Origin: Psychromarinibacter halotolerans
Lineage (GTDB): Bacteria; Pseudomonadota; Alphaproteobacteria; Rhodobacterales; Rhodobacteraceae
Assembly (NCBI RefSeq): GCF_029168315.1
Contig: NZ_JARGYD010000001.1
Coordinates: forward strand, 310,001 to 374,000
Reading direction: 5' to 3'
Length of the DNA stretch: 64,000 nucleotides
The notes under the pieces were generated by a model, which saw nothing but the letters and a program-made list of their open reading frames with translations, had not been told where the DNA came from and made no database searches. A program made the position numbers and the translations under genes. This document shows positions 1 to 7,947 of this stretch, piece after piece. Positions within the stretch are counted from its first letter, which is position 1. The number at the start of each line of letters is the position of its first letter.

Positions 1-1
1 G

Positions 2-448
2 TTCAACGCGTGGGTGATGCTGAAGGGCATGGACACGCTGGACCTGCGGGTTCGCGCGTCGGCGGACGGTGCGCTGAAACTGGCGAAGGCGCTGGACGGG
101 CACGCCAAGCTGTCCCGCGTGATCCACCCCAGCCTGCCGTCGCACCCGCAGGCCGAACTGGCCAGCCGCCAGATGGGATCCGGCGGCACCATGCTGGCGC
201 TGGACGTCAAAGGCGGCAAGGACGCGGCCTTCCGGGTGCTGAACGCGTTGGAGATCTGGACGATCTCGAACAACCTTGGCGACTCGAAAAGCATCGTGAC
301 CCATCCGGCCACCACCACGCACCAGCGCCTGAGCGACGAACAGCGCGCGACGCTGGGGATTACCGATGGGCTGATCCGCCTGTCGGTCGGGCTGGAAGAC
401 GCGGACGACCTGCTGAAAGACCTGACGACGGCGCTGGATCAGGCCTGA
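2..448 (+). CDS. metZ: O-succinylhomoserine sulfhydrylase, C-terminal part (5' end outside window)
   Basis: The reading frame is open from the window edge, so only the last ~148 residues are visible. They read as the C-terminal domain of a Cys/Met-metabolism PLP-dependent enzyme of the MetZ type. Recognisable stretches are NAWVMLKGMDTLDLR near the start, SNNLGDSKSIVTHPATTTH in the middle, and LIRLSVGLEDADDLL near the end; the family uses the SLG/S..THPA segment to shape the active site. MetZ makes homocysteine from O-succinylhomoserine and sulfide in the cytoplasm. The lysine that binds PLP lies upstream of the window. The gene ends 14 bases before a strong hairpin and faces the GNAT gene convergently. 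Cystathionine gamma-synthase is a less likely alternative. Confidence 0.85.
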   Translation, partial: FNAWVMLKGMDTLDLRVRASADGALKLAKALDGHAKLSRVIHPSLPSHPQAELASRQMGSGGTMLALDVKGGKDAAFRVLNALEIWTISNNLGDSKSIVTHPATTTHQRLSDEQRATLGITDGLIRLSVGLEDADDLLKDLTTALDQA

Positions 449-461
449 GACGCTTAAAAGC

Positions 462-487
462 GAACCGCGCCGCACAGGGCGCGGTTC
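462..487. terminator. Bidirectional hairpin terminator between metZ and the GNAT gene
   Basis: GAACCGCGCC and GGCGCGGTTC form a perfect 10-bp stem with a 6-base loop. Read leftward it is followed by CGCTTTTAAG, so it fits an intrinsic terminator for the transporter/GNAT operon, and it can also stop metZ transcription. Its right arm overlaps the last codon of the GNAT gene. Confidence 0.7.
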
Positions 488-998
488 ACGCTGCCAGATC
501 GCACAGCAAGATCTCGTTCGGATAGGCTTCGTCGCCGATCCGGAAATGCGTGCGCCCCACGACCCGGAACCCCTGCGACTGGTAGAACCCGATTGCGTCG
601 GTGTTCTCGCTGTTCGTGGTCAGCCAGACCGACGTCGCCCCGCGGGCCCGCGCGATGGCGATCCCTTCGGCCAGCAGCGCCTTGCCCAGCCCCCGGCCTT
701 TGTGCCGTGGCTGTACGTAGAGCGTGGTGATCTCGGTGTCGGACGCGACCCCTTCGGGCGCCGCCCGGTCGCGGGTGACGCGGACGAAGCCGTCGATGCC
801 GTCGCGGTTCTCGGACACGATGACGCTTTCGCCGGGATCGCCCAGCAGCGCCTCGAACCGGTCCGCCGTGAAGGTCGACAGGGCGTAATCCGCGAAGAAG
901 CCGTTCACGCCATTGCGGATGTAGGTGCCGATCCAGACCTCTATCGAGATCGCGGCAAGACTGGACGAGTCGCTGCGCGCGGCGGGGCGGAAGGACAT
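486..998 (-). CDS. GNAT family N-acetyltransferase
   Basis: This 170-residue protein has the N-acetyltransferase fold. Residues ~92-112 carry the acetyl-CoA loop (LYVQPRHKGRGLGKALL, the R-x-x-G-x-G/A signature), followed by a helix rich in alanine and the motif NTDAIGFYQSQGFRVVGR typical of the C-terminal half of the fold. The substrate cannot be told from sequence. It starts three bases after the end of the upstream permease gene, so it is probably the last gene of the transporter operon. A much longer frame exists upstream but reads through the permease gene out of frame; the ATG at 998 is the natural start. Confidence 0.85.
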   Translation of the reverse strand: MSFRPAARSDSSSLAAISIEVWIGTYIRNGVNGFFADYALSTFTADRFEALLGDPGESVIVSENRDGIDGFVRVTRDRAAPEGVASDTEITTLYVQPRHKGRGLGKALLAEGIAIARARGATSVWLTTNSENTDAIGFYQSQGFRVVGRTHFRIGDEAYPNEILLCDLAA

Positions 999-1000
999 CC

Positions 1001-1807
1001 TCAGCGGATCAGTTGCGGACGCACCCGCAGGCGCGACCGGCGTTCCTGTGGCAGGTGCCGGTTCAGCCGCGTGTTGATCCGCCCGAAGACGAAGATCACC
1101 GCCAGCGTCAGCAGCACGAAATAGAACGCGACGATCGGGTAGGGCACGAACGGGTTGAACGTCTTGTCCGCGAAGTAGCTTGCGTAATACAGCGCGTCCC
1201 CCTTCTGTTGCCACGCCGGGAAGCCCGAGAAGAAGACCAGCGTGGTCGCGTGGAACAGGAAGATCGCCTCGTTCGTGTAGGCAGGCCAGCCCAGCCGCAG
1301 CATCGTCGGATAGATCACCCGGCGGAACCGAACCCAGCCAGTCATGCCGTAGGCGTCCGCCGCCTCGACGTCGCCGCGCGGCACGGACCGGAACGCGCCA
1401 TAGAAGATTTCTCCGGAATAGGCGGCGGTGTTCAGGAACAGAACGATCAGCGCCCCGAACGCCGCGCTGGTGAGCGGGTCGAACACGCCGCTCCATTGCT
1501 TCAGCGACAGGAACAGGAAGTAGGCCAGGAAGAACTGGATGAACAGCGGCGAGCCACGGAACACGAAGATGAACCACTCGGCCGGCTTGCGCACCCAAAG
1601 CGTATCCGACGCTTTGGCGACGGCCAGCGCGATGGCCAGCACGAAGCCGATCGCCAGCGCAAGGACGCCGTGATAAATGTTCCAGATCAGCCCGGACCCG
1701 ATCAGCGTGAACTGCTCGCACAGGGTGAAATCGGAACGCGGCAAAAGCCGTTCGCCATAGCCGATGCTGCGCAGGCCATAAGCCTGGAAGGTTTCCCAGC
1801 AGCTCAT
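1001..1807 (-). CDS. ABC transporter permease, polar amino acid type (HisM-like)
   Basis: A 268-residue inner-membrane protein with several hydrophobic segments and the EAA-type loop DAYGMTGWVRFRRVIYP (about residues 165-181) that contacts the ATPase. It matches the His/Lys/Arg/octopine-type permease family (HisM/OccM). With the permease at 1893-2774 it should form the heterodimeric channel. The gene begins 85 bases after the other permease, and the gap holds a bipartite palindromic element. The start at 1807 is the first ATG in frame with transporter similarity; an upstream extension would run through the palindromes. Confidence 0.88.
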   Translation of the reverse strand: MSCWETFQAYGLRSIGYGERLLPRSDFTLCEQFTLIGSGLIWNIYHGVLALAIGFVLAIALAVAKASDTLWVRKPAEWFIFVFRGSPLFIQFFLAYFLFLSLKQWSGVFDPLTSAAFGALIVLFLNTAAYSGEIFYGAFRSVPRGDVEAADAYGMTGWVRFRRVIYPTMLRLGWPAYTNEAIFLFHATTLVFFSGFPAWQQKGDALYYASYFADKTFNPFVPYPIVAFYFVLLTLAVIFVFGRINTRLNRHLPQERRSRLRVRPQLIR

Positions 1808-1826
1808 AAGAACGCCTCCGAAGGTG

Positions 1827-1873
1827 CAGATTTTTCTGGAAAAACCTGACGGGCGGGATCTTCTGGAAGATCC
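1827..1873. repeat. Bipartite palindromic element, copy 1
   Basis: Two adjacent inverted repeats lie in the 85-bp gap between the permease genes. The first (1827-1848) pairs CAGATTTTTC with GAAAAACCTG around TG with one mismatch. The second (1856-1873) pairs GGATCTTC with GAAGATCC around TG. The same pair, in the opposite orientation, occurs at 13277-13328. Confidence 0.75.
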
Positions 1874-1892
1874 TGTTGGCGGACCGATACCA

Positions 1893-2774
1893 TCATGCCG
1901 CCTTCCCCTGCCGGACACCGCCCAGCGTTGCCTGTCCGTGGCTCAGGCGTCGGGTGATCCGCGCCAGCACCACCTCGGACACCCGCGTGAAGGCGAGGTA
2001 GAAGATCAGCAGCCCGATGAAGTACCACAGCCGCCAGTCGCCATGCGGATAGGCGGTAAAGCGCGGGTTGGCCGAGCCGCCCAGTTCGCGCGCCCAGTAC
2101 ACGATGTCCTCGACCCCCAGCAGGAACAGCAGCGGCGTGGCCTTGATCAGGATCATCCAAAGGTTCGACAGCCCGGGCAGGGCATAGGTCCACATCTGCG
2201 GCACGAGGATGCGCCAGAAGGACTGGCGGGGCGTCATGCCGTAGGCCTCGGCGGTTTCCATCTGGGCGCGGGGCACGGCCCGCATCGCGCCGTACAGCAC
2301 GTTGGCGGCGAAGGCGCCGAACACGATGCCGAAGGTGAACACCGCCAGCGAGAAGTTATAGACCTCGTGCCAGACCTGCGGCGAGGTCGACAGCGGCAGC
2401 TTGGCCTGCGCGCAGACGATAAAGTCGTTGCCCTGCCGGATCGGCGCGTCCCAGTCGGGGCACTTGATCTTGTGGCGGATCCATTCCAGCCCCTGATCCA
2501 GCGCGATGACGAAGAACATGAAATAGACGATGTCGGGCACGCCCCGGACCATCGCCACGTAGGTCTTGCCGAACCAGCGCAGCGGCAGCACCGACGAACG
2601 GGCCGCCATCGCGCCCCCGAAGCCGAACAACAAGGCCACCGGCGCGGTGATGAAGATCAGCGCAAGCACCGTCAGGAACGAGCCGTAGAACAGGAACTGT
2701 TTGCCCGTCGTCAGATAGCAGGCCATCCACGGCAGGTTCGAAAGCGTCGAGGGGTCTTCGCAGAAGGCAAACAT
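1893..2774 (-). CDS. ABC transporter permease, polar amino acid type (HisQ-like)
   Basis: A 293-residue membrane protein with an EAA loop EAYGMTPRQSFWRILVPQM (about residues 177-195) and the conserved tail LSNLWMILIKATPLLFLLG of HisQ-type permeases. Between the first and second membrane-spanning blocks lies an insertion with several cysteines and tryptophans (about residues 105-130), probably periplasmic, longer than in classic HisQ. It is transcribed leftward, nine bases after the hydrolase gene, in one operon with the ATPase and binding protein. Basic amino acids or opine-like compounds are the likely substrates by family, not by direct evidence. Confidence 0.87.
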   Translation of the reverse strand: MFAFCEDPSTLSNLPWMACYLTTGKQFLFYGSFLTVLALIFITAPVALLFGFGGAMAARSSVLPLRWFGKTYVAMVRGVPDIVYFMFFVIALDQGLEWIRHKIKCPDWDAPIRQGNDFIVCAQAKLPLSTSPQVWHEVYNFSLAVFTFGIVFGAFAANVLYGAMRAVPRAQMETAEAYGMTPRQSFWRILVPQMWTYALPGLSNLWMILIKATPLLFLLGVEDIVYWARELGGSANPRFTAYPHGDWRLWYFIGLLIFYLAFTRVSEVVLARITRRLSHGQATLGGVRQGKAA

Positions 2775-2783
2775 CGGCGCCGC

Positions 2784-3605
2784 CTATGTAAGTTCGGAAA
2801 TGAGGTGAGCGGCGACCCGGTCGGGCGCCTCGAGTTGGGGCAGGTGGCCCAGCCCGTCGAGCGGTTGCAGCGTCACGCCGACCCGGTCGGCCAGTGCCGC
2901 GCCGCGGGCAAGCGGTATCCACGGATCGTCCGCCCCCCACAGCACGGCGGCGGGGCAGCGAAGGGCGCCGAACATCGGCTCGACCTCGGCGGTGTAGGTT
3001 TCGTCCGCCATCGCGAACTGGGCGTAGAACGCGCGTTGCCCGGTCTCGTCCAGCCACGGCGCCTTCAGCGCGGTGATGTCGTCCTCGGGCAGGGGCCCCG
3101 CGTCCGGATCGGCCAGCGCGCTGCGCACGTAGGCGTCGACGACGGCGGCATGGATGTGCGGCGGCAGGCCGGTGAAGGCGTCGATGTGGCGGCCGACATG
3201 GGCGAAGAATTCCGACCCCCACGGCCGCATCGCGACGACGTTCATCAGCACCAGCCGGTCGAAGTCACGGTTGTGCAGTAGGTGCGCCCGCAGCGAGACC
3301 GCGCCGCCGAAGTCGTGCGCCACGACCCGCGGGGCATCAAGGCGCAGGTGATCCAGCATCTCGGCGAAGACCTCGCCCTGCACGTCCAGCGAGGCGGGAC
3401 GGGGTCCGTCCCGTTGCGAGCGGCCAAAGCCGGGCATGTCGTACCAGTAAACACGGAAACGGTCGGCAAGGGCCGGAATGACGCGGTGCCATGAATAGGA
3501 CGACCACGGCCAGCCATGCGCCAGCACAAGCGGCGGGCCATCGCCCGCGGCACCGGCCCGGACCTGCCCGGCAGAGGTGTCGTATGTCCGGTCAAGCGTC
3601 CACAT
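2784..3605 (-). CDS. Alpha/beta hydrolase with Asp nucleophile (haloalkane dehalogenase / epoxide hydrolase type)
   Basis: A 273-residue alpha/beta hydrolase. The oxyanion loop is HGWPWSSYSWH (30-40) and the nucleophile elbow reads AHDFGG with Asp98, not Ser. The acid is probably Asp226 or Asp227 in WGADDPW and the base His254 in GLGHLPQLEAP. An Asp nucleophile is known in haloalkane and fluoroacetate dehalogenases and epoxide hydrolases, which form a covalent ester intermediate; serine esterases do not have it. The gene sits inside the ABC transporter operon between the binding protein and the first permease, so its substrate may be related to the imported compound. That link is inferred. 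Confidence 0.8.
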   Translation of the reverse strand: MWTLDRTYDTSAGQVRAGAAGDGPPLVLAHGWPWSSYSWHRVIPALADRFRVYWYDMPGFGRSQRDGPRPASLDVQGEVFAEMLDHLRLDAPRVVAHDFGGAVSLRAHLLHNRDFDRLVLMNVVAMRPWGSEFFAHVGRHIDAFTGLPPHIHAAVVDAYVRSALADPDAGPLPEDDITALKAPWLDETGQRAFYAQFAMADETYTAEVEPMFGALRCPAAVLWGADDPWIPLARGAALADRVGVTLQPLDGLGHLPQLEAPDRVAAHLISELT

Positions 3606-3662
3606 CGTCGGGCCCGTCGGTTGGTGCGGGGGCGGTCGCAGGACCGCCCCCGGCTAAGTGCC

Positions 3663-4379
3663 TCAGAAGGTCGAGGCGACTTCCCACTTGGTGATCAGCT
3701 CGTTCAGCGAACCGTCGTCCTTCATGGACTGGATCGCCGCGTCAAACTTCTCGCGCAGTTCGGGATCGCTTTCACGCAGGCCCATGCCGACGCCGCCGCC
3801 GATCATTTCCTCGCGTTCCAGCAGATACAGGTCGTCGTTCTCTGCCGCAGCGGCGGCAAGATAGGACTTGTCGGCCAGCACCGCGTCGGCTTCGCCGTTG
3901 CGGACGGCGGCGATGGTTTCCTCGGGCGTCGGGAATTCGACCAGCGTCCAGCCCTGTTCGGCCACGAAGGCCGCCTGAATGGTGTTGGTCTGCGCCGCGA
4001 CGACGCCGCCTTCGACGTCCATGTCTTCCGACAGGGCGAGGTAGGCAGAGGGATCGGGCGGCGTGTATTCTTGCGTGAAGTCAATGACTTCGTCGCGCTC
4101 GTCGGTGATCGACATGCCCGCGATGATGGTGTCGTAGTTGCCGGACACAAGGTTCGGGATGATCGAATCCCAGTCGTTCGTCACCCACTCGCAGGTCAGC
4201 TCGGCGCGGGCGCACAGCTCGTCGCCCAGCTCGCGCTCGAAGCCGTCGACTTCGCCGGCGTCGTTGATGAAGTTCCACGGAGGGTAGGCGCCCTCGGTGC
4301 CCATGCGCACCACGTCCTGCGCCATTGCCGAGCCGGCCGTAACGGCCAGTGCGGCGGCGGTGATCAGCAGCTTTTTCAT
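3663..4379 (-). CDS. Periplasmic polar amino acid binding protein of the ABC transporter
   Basis: A 238-residue member of the HisJ/ArgT extracellular solute-binding family 3. Residues 1-20 are a signal peptide (MKKLLITAAALAVTAGSAMA, cleavage before QD). The mature part opens with the lobe-one motif VRMGTEGAYPPWNFIN and carries the signature GFERELGDELCARAEL and YDTIIAGMSITDERDEVIDFT, typical of basic amino acid binders. It follows the ATPase gene by 27 bases and precedes the hydrolase. Lysine, arginine, ornithine, histidine or octopine are the family's usual ligands; the exact one is not readable. Confidence 0.9.
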   Translation of the reverse strand: MKKLLITAAALAVTAGSAMAQDVVRMGTEGAYPPWNFINDAGEVDGFERELGDELCARAELTCEWVTNDWDSIIPNLVSGNYDTIIAGMSITDERDEVIDFTQEYTPPDPSAYLALSEDMDVEGGVVAAQTNTIQAAFVAEQGWTLVEFPTPEETIAAVRNGEADAVLADKSYLAAAAAENDDLYLLEREEMIGGGVGMGLRESDPELREKFDAAIQSMKDDGSLNELITKWEVASTF

Positions 4380-4406
4380 TGCTTTCTCCCAGTTGAAGCT
4401 TGGTTT

Positions 4407-5183
4407 TCAGGCGGCCCGTGTGGCCGACAGAAACTGTTGCAGACGCGCGGTCTGCGGATTGCCGAAGACCGCGTCGGGCGGGCCTTCTTCTTCGATGCGG
4501 CCTTGGTGCAGGAACAGGACGTGATCGCTGACATCATGCGCCAGCCGCATGTCGTGGGTGACCAGAAGCATCGTGCGGCCTTCCTCGGCCAATGCCTTGA
4601 TGACCTTGACGACTTCCTGTTCCAGTTCGGGGTCCAGCGCGCTGGTCGGTTCATCGAACAGCAGCGCGCGCGGCTCCATGCACAGCGCCCGCGCGATGGC
4701 GGCGCGCTGTTGCTGACCGCCCGACAGCTGGGCGGGCCAGACGTCGCACTTGTCGCCGATGCCGACCTTGGCAAGGTACTCGCGCGCCTTCGCCTCTGTC
4801 TCGGCCCGGTCGCGGCCCAGCACGGTCACCGGCGCCTCCATGACGTTCTGAAGGATCGTCATGTGGGACCAAAGGTTGAACTGCTGAAACACCATCGACA
4901 GGTTCGTGCGGATCCGAAGCACCTGATTGCGGTCGCCGGGGCGGCGCGCGGCGCCTTCGCCCTTCCAGCGGATCGGTTCGCCTTCGAACAGGATCTCGCC
5001 GGCCTGACTGTCTTCCAGCAGGTTGCAGCAGCGCAGCATGGTCGACTTGCCGGACCCAGAGGACCCGATCAGCGAGATGACATGCCCGCGCGGGGCCGAC
5101 ATGCTGACGCCCTTGAGAACCTCGAGCTGTCCGTAGCTCTTGTGAAGATCGCGGATTTCAATAACCGGCGGTTGTTCCGTCAC
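4407..5183 (-). CDS. ABC transporter ATP-binding protein, polar amino acid type (HisP-like)
   Basis: A 258-residue ATPase with Walker A GSSGSGKST (about 40-48), Q-loop in VFQQFNLW, signature LSGGQQQR, Walker B LLFDEPTSALD and the switch histidine in VTHDM. It is the first gene of the leftward transporter operon and powers the two permeases at 1001-2774. The 108 bases upstream to the next gene hold the likely promoter but no clear box was picked out. Confidence 0.93.
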   Translation of the reverse strand: MTEQPPVIEIRDLHKSYGQLEVLKGVSMSAPRGHVISLIGSSGSGKSTMLRCCNLLEDSQAGEILFEGEPIRWKGEGAARRPGDRNQVLRIRTNLSMVFQQFNLWSHMTILQNVMEAPVTVLGRDRAETEAKAREYLAKVGIGDKCDVWPAQLSGGQQQRAAIARALCMEPRALLFDEPTSALDPELEQEVVKVIKALAEEGRTMLLVTHDMRLAHDVSDHVLFLHQGRIEEEGPPDAVFGNPQTARLQQFLSATRAA

Positions 5184-5291
5184 GCCTTGCCCTTGTGTCG
5201 CGAAGACCCTGTTGGTTTCGAAGAATTAGGGCGCAATTCTTATGCGATTGCAACGCGCAAAGGCAGCGTGATGGCCGCGCGCCGCAACGTC

Positions 5292-6068
5292 TCAGGCGAT
5301 TTTGCGGGCAGATGCCTTCGGAAAGTGCGGTGTCGGGACGGCGTGGTAGCTGTCGACGCCGATCACGACGAAATCCTGCAGGTCCAGAACGTCGCGGTCC
5401 GCGTCCGGCATCCGGCGGATGGCGTCGGCCAGCGCAAGGCGCAGATCGCCTGGCGGTCGGCCCGCGGCCGTGATGAAGGGCAGGCCGGGCGTTGGCGCGG
5501 TACGGCCGACCTCGCGCAGGGCGGCGGCGGTGTCGGGATCCCAGCGGCAGATCATTCGCCATGTCTGCGCGTCGATGCAGGCAAGATCCGCGTGCCCTTC
5601 CGCCACCACAAGGGCCGACACCCGGTGCGCCCCTGTCAGCAGGATGTCGGTGAAGGCCAGCCCGTCCTCGGCAAGATGGTTGGCCGCCGCCGCCCAACCG
5701 GACTGCGAATTGCGGCTGTTGCTGGCGAAGGTCATGCCCGCCCAATCGGCGGGACGCTCGCGGTCATCATCCGCGCGCACGACGAAGACGCTATTGTAAT
5801 GACCCGGTGGACAGTCGGGCAGGCCGTAATCGGCGGTGCCGACCAGCGTCACCCTGTCCCGCAAGCGGTCGCGCACCGGCAGGCTGCAGCTTTGCGACAG
5901 GGTCAGATCGGGGTCCAGCCAGTGTGACCAAAGATCCTCAGGTTGCGACAGCCGGTCGGGCAGGGGCCAGCCCCGTTCCCTTGCGTCACGCCACATTTCG
6001 GACAAATTTCCGCGAATCACATTCCACAACCGCTGGTTGGCCGCCGCCGTTTCGGGGCGGTCGTACAT
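5292..6068 (-). CDS. PhnD-like substrate-binding protein without signal peptide
   Basis: The 258-residue product resembles COG3221 phosphate/phosphite/phosphonate binding proteins: VTLVGTADYGLPDCPPGHYNSVFVVRADD, then WAGMTFASNSRNSQSG, a TDILLTGAHRVSALVVAEGHADLACIDAQTW block and a C-terminal DAI..MPD segment. No N-terminal hydrophobic signal is seen, and no permease or ATPase of the matching type lies nearby, so it may be a stand-alone cytoplasmic or atypically exported member. It starts 15 bases after the TerB-like gene and is probably cotranscribed with it. The ligand is unknown. Confidence 0.7.
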   Translation of the reverse strand: MYDRPETAAANQRLWNVIRGNLSEMWRDARERGWPLPDRLSQPEDLWSHWLDPDLTLSQSCSLPVRDRLRDRVTLVGTADYGLPDCPPGHYNSVFVVRADDDRERPADWAGMTFASNSRNSQSGWAAAANHLAEDGLAFTDILLTGAHRVSALVVAEGHADLACIDAQTWRMICRWDPDTAAALREVGRTAPTPGLPFITAAGRPPGDLRLALADAIRRMPDADRDVLDLQDFVVIGVDSYHAVPTPHFPKASARKIA

Positions 6069-6082
6069 CGGCAGGGCGGCGG

Positions 6083-6535
6083 TCAATTTCCGCGGGCTTC
6101 CACCCGCTGTCGGGCAAGGGCGCTGTCGCGGTCGTTGATGCCCAGCAGGTTCGCGACAAGCCGTAGAAGCGAGGTCTCTTCCTCGTCCCGGACACCGTCG
6201 GCCAGAACCACGGCCCAAAGCGCCTCGATCACAGCGGCGCGGTCCTCATAGGGCACGGCATCCTTGATCGCGCGGGTGAAGCGGACGGTGTCGGGGGCTT
6301 CGGCCTCCAGCTCCTCGGCCTCGGCGCGCAGCTTCGGGGCCTCGAACGGGGACAGGCCATACCGCTCGGCGACGATCCGTTCGATAAGGCGAGCCTCGTC
6401 AGAGGCATAGTTCCCATCGGACCGCGCGACCCTGACAAGCAGCGCCGTCAGGGCCAGCCGGGCGTCCGGATCGGGAAGGGTTTGGGGCATCGGCTCTGTC
6501 AGCCGGCGAATGAGATCTGCGAACATAGGCGGCAT
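6083..6535 (-). CDS. TerB-like tellurite resistance domain protein
   Basis: A 150-residue, mostly helical acidic protein with the pattern ALTALLVRVARSDGNYASDEARLIERIVAERYGL and a second half VIEALWAVVLADGVRDEEETSLLRLVANLLGI. This duplicated D-G-x-x-x-x-E-E motif is typical of TerB/DjlA-type metal-binding domains. Such proteins are often called tellurite resistance proteins, but the role of single-domain members is not established. An ATG nine bases further in (6526) is an alternative start. It is followed closely by the PhnD-like gene. Confidence 0.75.
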   Translation of the reverse strand: MPPMFADLIRRLTEPMPQTLPDPDARLALTALLVRVARSDGNYASDEARLIERIVAERYGLSPFEAPKLRAEAEELEAEAPDTVRFTRAIKDAVPYEDRAAVIEALWAVVLADGVRDEEETSLLRLVANLLGINDRDSALARQRVEARGN

Positions 6536-6606
6536 ATAGTCTGCGATGCACCGGCGGGAAAGTGCCTACACCGGCTCGTGAAAAGCGCTTTGAGGGCGCT
6601 GTGAAT

Positions 6607-6658
6607 GGGCGAGTCGTTTCTCGGCTCGCCCTAAAAGCGAACAATCGCCGCGATTGTT
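6607..6658 (-). terminator. Tandem hairpins downstream of the truncated LuxR receptor gene
   Basis: Reading leftward, a 9-bp perfect stem (AACAATCGC / GCGATTGTT, 6640-6658, one-base centre) comes 14 bases after the receptor gene and is followed by CGCTTTTA. A second stem (GGGCGAG / CTCGCCC, 6607-6631) lies just beyond. The first fits an intrinsic terminator. The very small loop also makes a protein-binding palindrome possible. Confidence 0.55.
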
Positions 6659-6672
6659 GGTGGGATCGTTAA

Positions 6673-7158
6673 CTAGCGATGGGTCATCCGAATGGACATG
6701 CTTTGCAAAGCGTCCGTATCGGTCTTCGACAGCACCTGAATGCCGGCGGTAACCACGTCAAGCTGTTGCAATTTATCGCAAATATCGTGGATTTCGACGT
6801 CCAGATAATCGCGATCCGCGCGGGCGAAGCCACCCAGCGTGCGGCTGTGGTCGTTGTGGATGGAGGCGGTGAACCCGTAGTTCAGACCGAAGTCCCGCGA
6901 CATCTCCATGACCCCGCTCTTGTCCTGCTGACGCAGGTCGCGCCACCTTACAAAACCGGTATTCTCGAACGCCCAATGAACCGCTGGATCCTTGATAACA
7001 AAGCCATTTCTGGCATAGGCGTCCGTCCACTTCTCGGGGAAGGTCTGGAACAGGAAGGTGGGCGCGTTGTACTTAATGTGCAGGGCGATCGCGAACCCCA
7101 ACGGGCACAATTCGTCCAGTTCATGCAACAGGCCGGCGATGTTCGCTCTTTTGTCCAC
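6673..7158 (-). CDS. Autoinducer-binding domain protein lacking the DNA-binding HTH
   Basis: This 161-residue protein is a LuxR-family autoinducer-binding domain alone. It aligns by eye with the neighbour at 7281-7904: P-x-x-W...Y...G(F/Y)V(I/L)(K/S)DPA/V..W followed by RW.(D/E)...D..GVM(E/D)...(F/N)FGL..G..., and R(T/S)..G(G/S)FAR(A/S)DR. A complete LuxR would need another ~65 residues for the helix-turn-helix, but the frame stops at TAA and hairpins follow. HTH-less LuxR proteins such as TrlR are known to inhibit full-length receptors by heterodimer formation; a similar job here is an inference. It is divergent from the full regulator across a 122-bp gap. Confidence 0.8.
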   Translation of the reverse strand: MDKRANIAGLLHELDELCPLGFAIALHIKYNAPTFLFQTFPEKWTDAYARNGFVIKDPAVHWAFENTGFVRWRDLRQQDKSGVMEMSRDFGLNYGFTASIHNDHSRTLGGFARADRDYLDVEIHDICDKLQQLDVVTAGIQVLSKTDTDALQSMSIRMTHR

Positions 7159-7280
7159 GTTTCTACCGGGAACTCTCTATAAAGTTGCGCGTGTTTGCGG
7201 GATCTGCGTATTGTCCTGCAAGACGATTCCTACCGTCTGTTAGTACAAAATCGCAATCATTTATTCAGAGAGCGGGTCTT

Positions 7281-7904
7281 ATGGGGATGAACATGAGCTT
7301 TGACGTCGAGACCGACGTCTTTAACGATCTGTCACCGTCAGGGCATTTCCTGGCGCTGCGGATCGGTTTCGCATTCCCGATGTTCGAACAGAACGTCCTG
7401 CCCGCCGAGTGGGTGCAGCGGTACTCTGCCAAAGGGTACGTGCTGTCCGACCCGGTGATGAACTGGTTGTACGCGGCCGACACGGATGCGACCCGGTGGA
7501 GCGAGATTGCGCTTCCCGACCCGCGCGGCGTCATGGACGAGGCAGCCAATTTCGGGCTGGCCTTCGGCGTGGCGGTCTGCTGCCGGGATACGGGACCCCA
7601 GGGACAGCGCAGCTTCGGCTCGTTCGCGCGGTCGGATCGCGAGTTCGCGGACCCCGAAATCGAAGCCCTGATGCACAACCTGCAGACGCTGCATGATTCG
7701 CTTTTGCCCCCCACCAACCTGACGAAAGCAGAGCTCGAAGCCCTCGGAATGGTCAAAAATGGCCTTTTGATGAAAGAGATTGCAGATTTACTTGGCGTCA
7801 GCGAAGGGGCCGTGAAGCAGCGCCTGAAGAACGCAAAATCGAAGCTTAACGCTAAAACTAGTACCCATGCGGCCACTATGGCCACAACTTATGGGCTTAT
7901 CTAG
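7281..7904 (+). CDS. LuxR-family quorum-sensing transcriptional regulator
   Basis: A 207-residue regulator from ATG 7281 (other ATGs at 7287 and 7293). The autoinducer-binding domain spans about residues 10-135, with the Trp/Tyr/Asp pocket residues in PAEWVQRYSAKGYVLSDPVMNWLYA. The HTH follows: LTKAELEALGMVKNGLLMKEIADLLGVSEGAVKQRLKNAKSKL (about 148-190), the usual GerE/LuxR helix-turn-helix although the first helix is less canonical (AELEALGMV for the usual REXEVLXWXAXG). It is followed after 110 bases by luxI, so it is the likely AHL receptor of this circuit. No strong terminator separates the two. Confidence 0.88.
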   Translation: MGMNMSFDVETDVFNDLSPSGHFLALRIGFAFPMFEQNVLPAEWVQRYSAKGYVLSDPVMNWLYAADTDATRWSEIALPDPRGVMDEAANFGLAFGVAVCCRDTGPQGQRSFGSFARSDREFADPEIEALMHNLQTLHDSLLPPTNLTKAELEALGMVKNGLLMKEIADLLGVSEGAVKQRLKNAKSKLNAKTSTHAATMATTYGLI

Positions 7905-7947
7905 CATCGTTGCGCGCCCGGCACGGGAGTACCCGATAGGGCCGCAC

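Noticed and set aside
3516..5927. 803-residue plus-strand frame
   Set aside because: It runs opposite to three clear transporter genes and its start, composition and lack of domains mark it as an antisense artefact of high GC.
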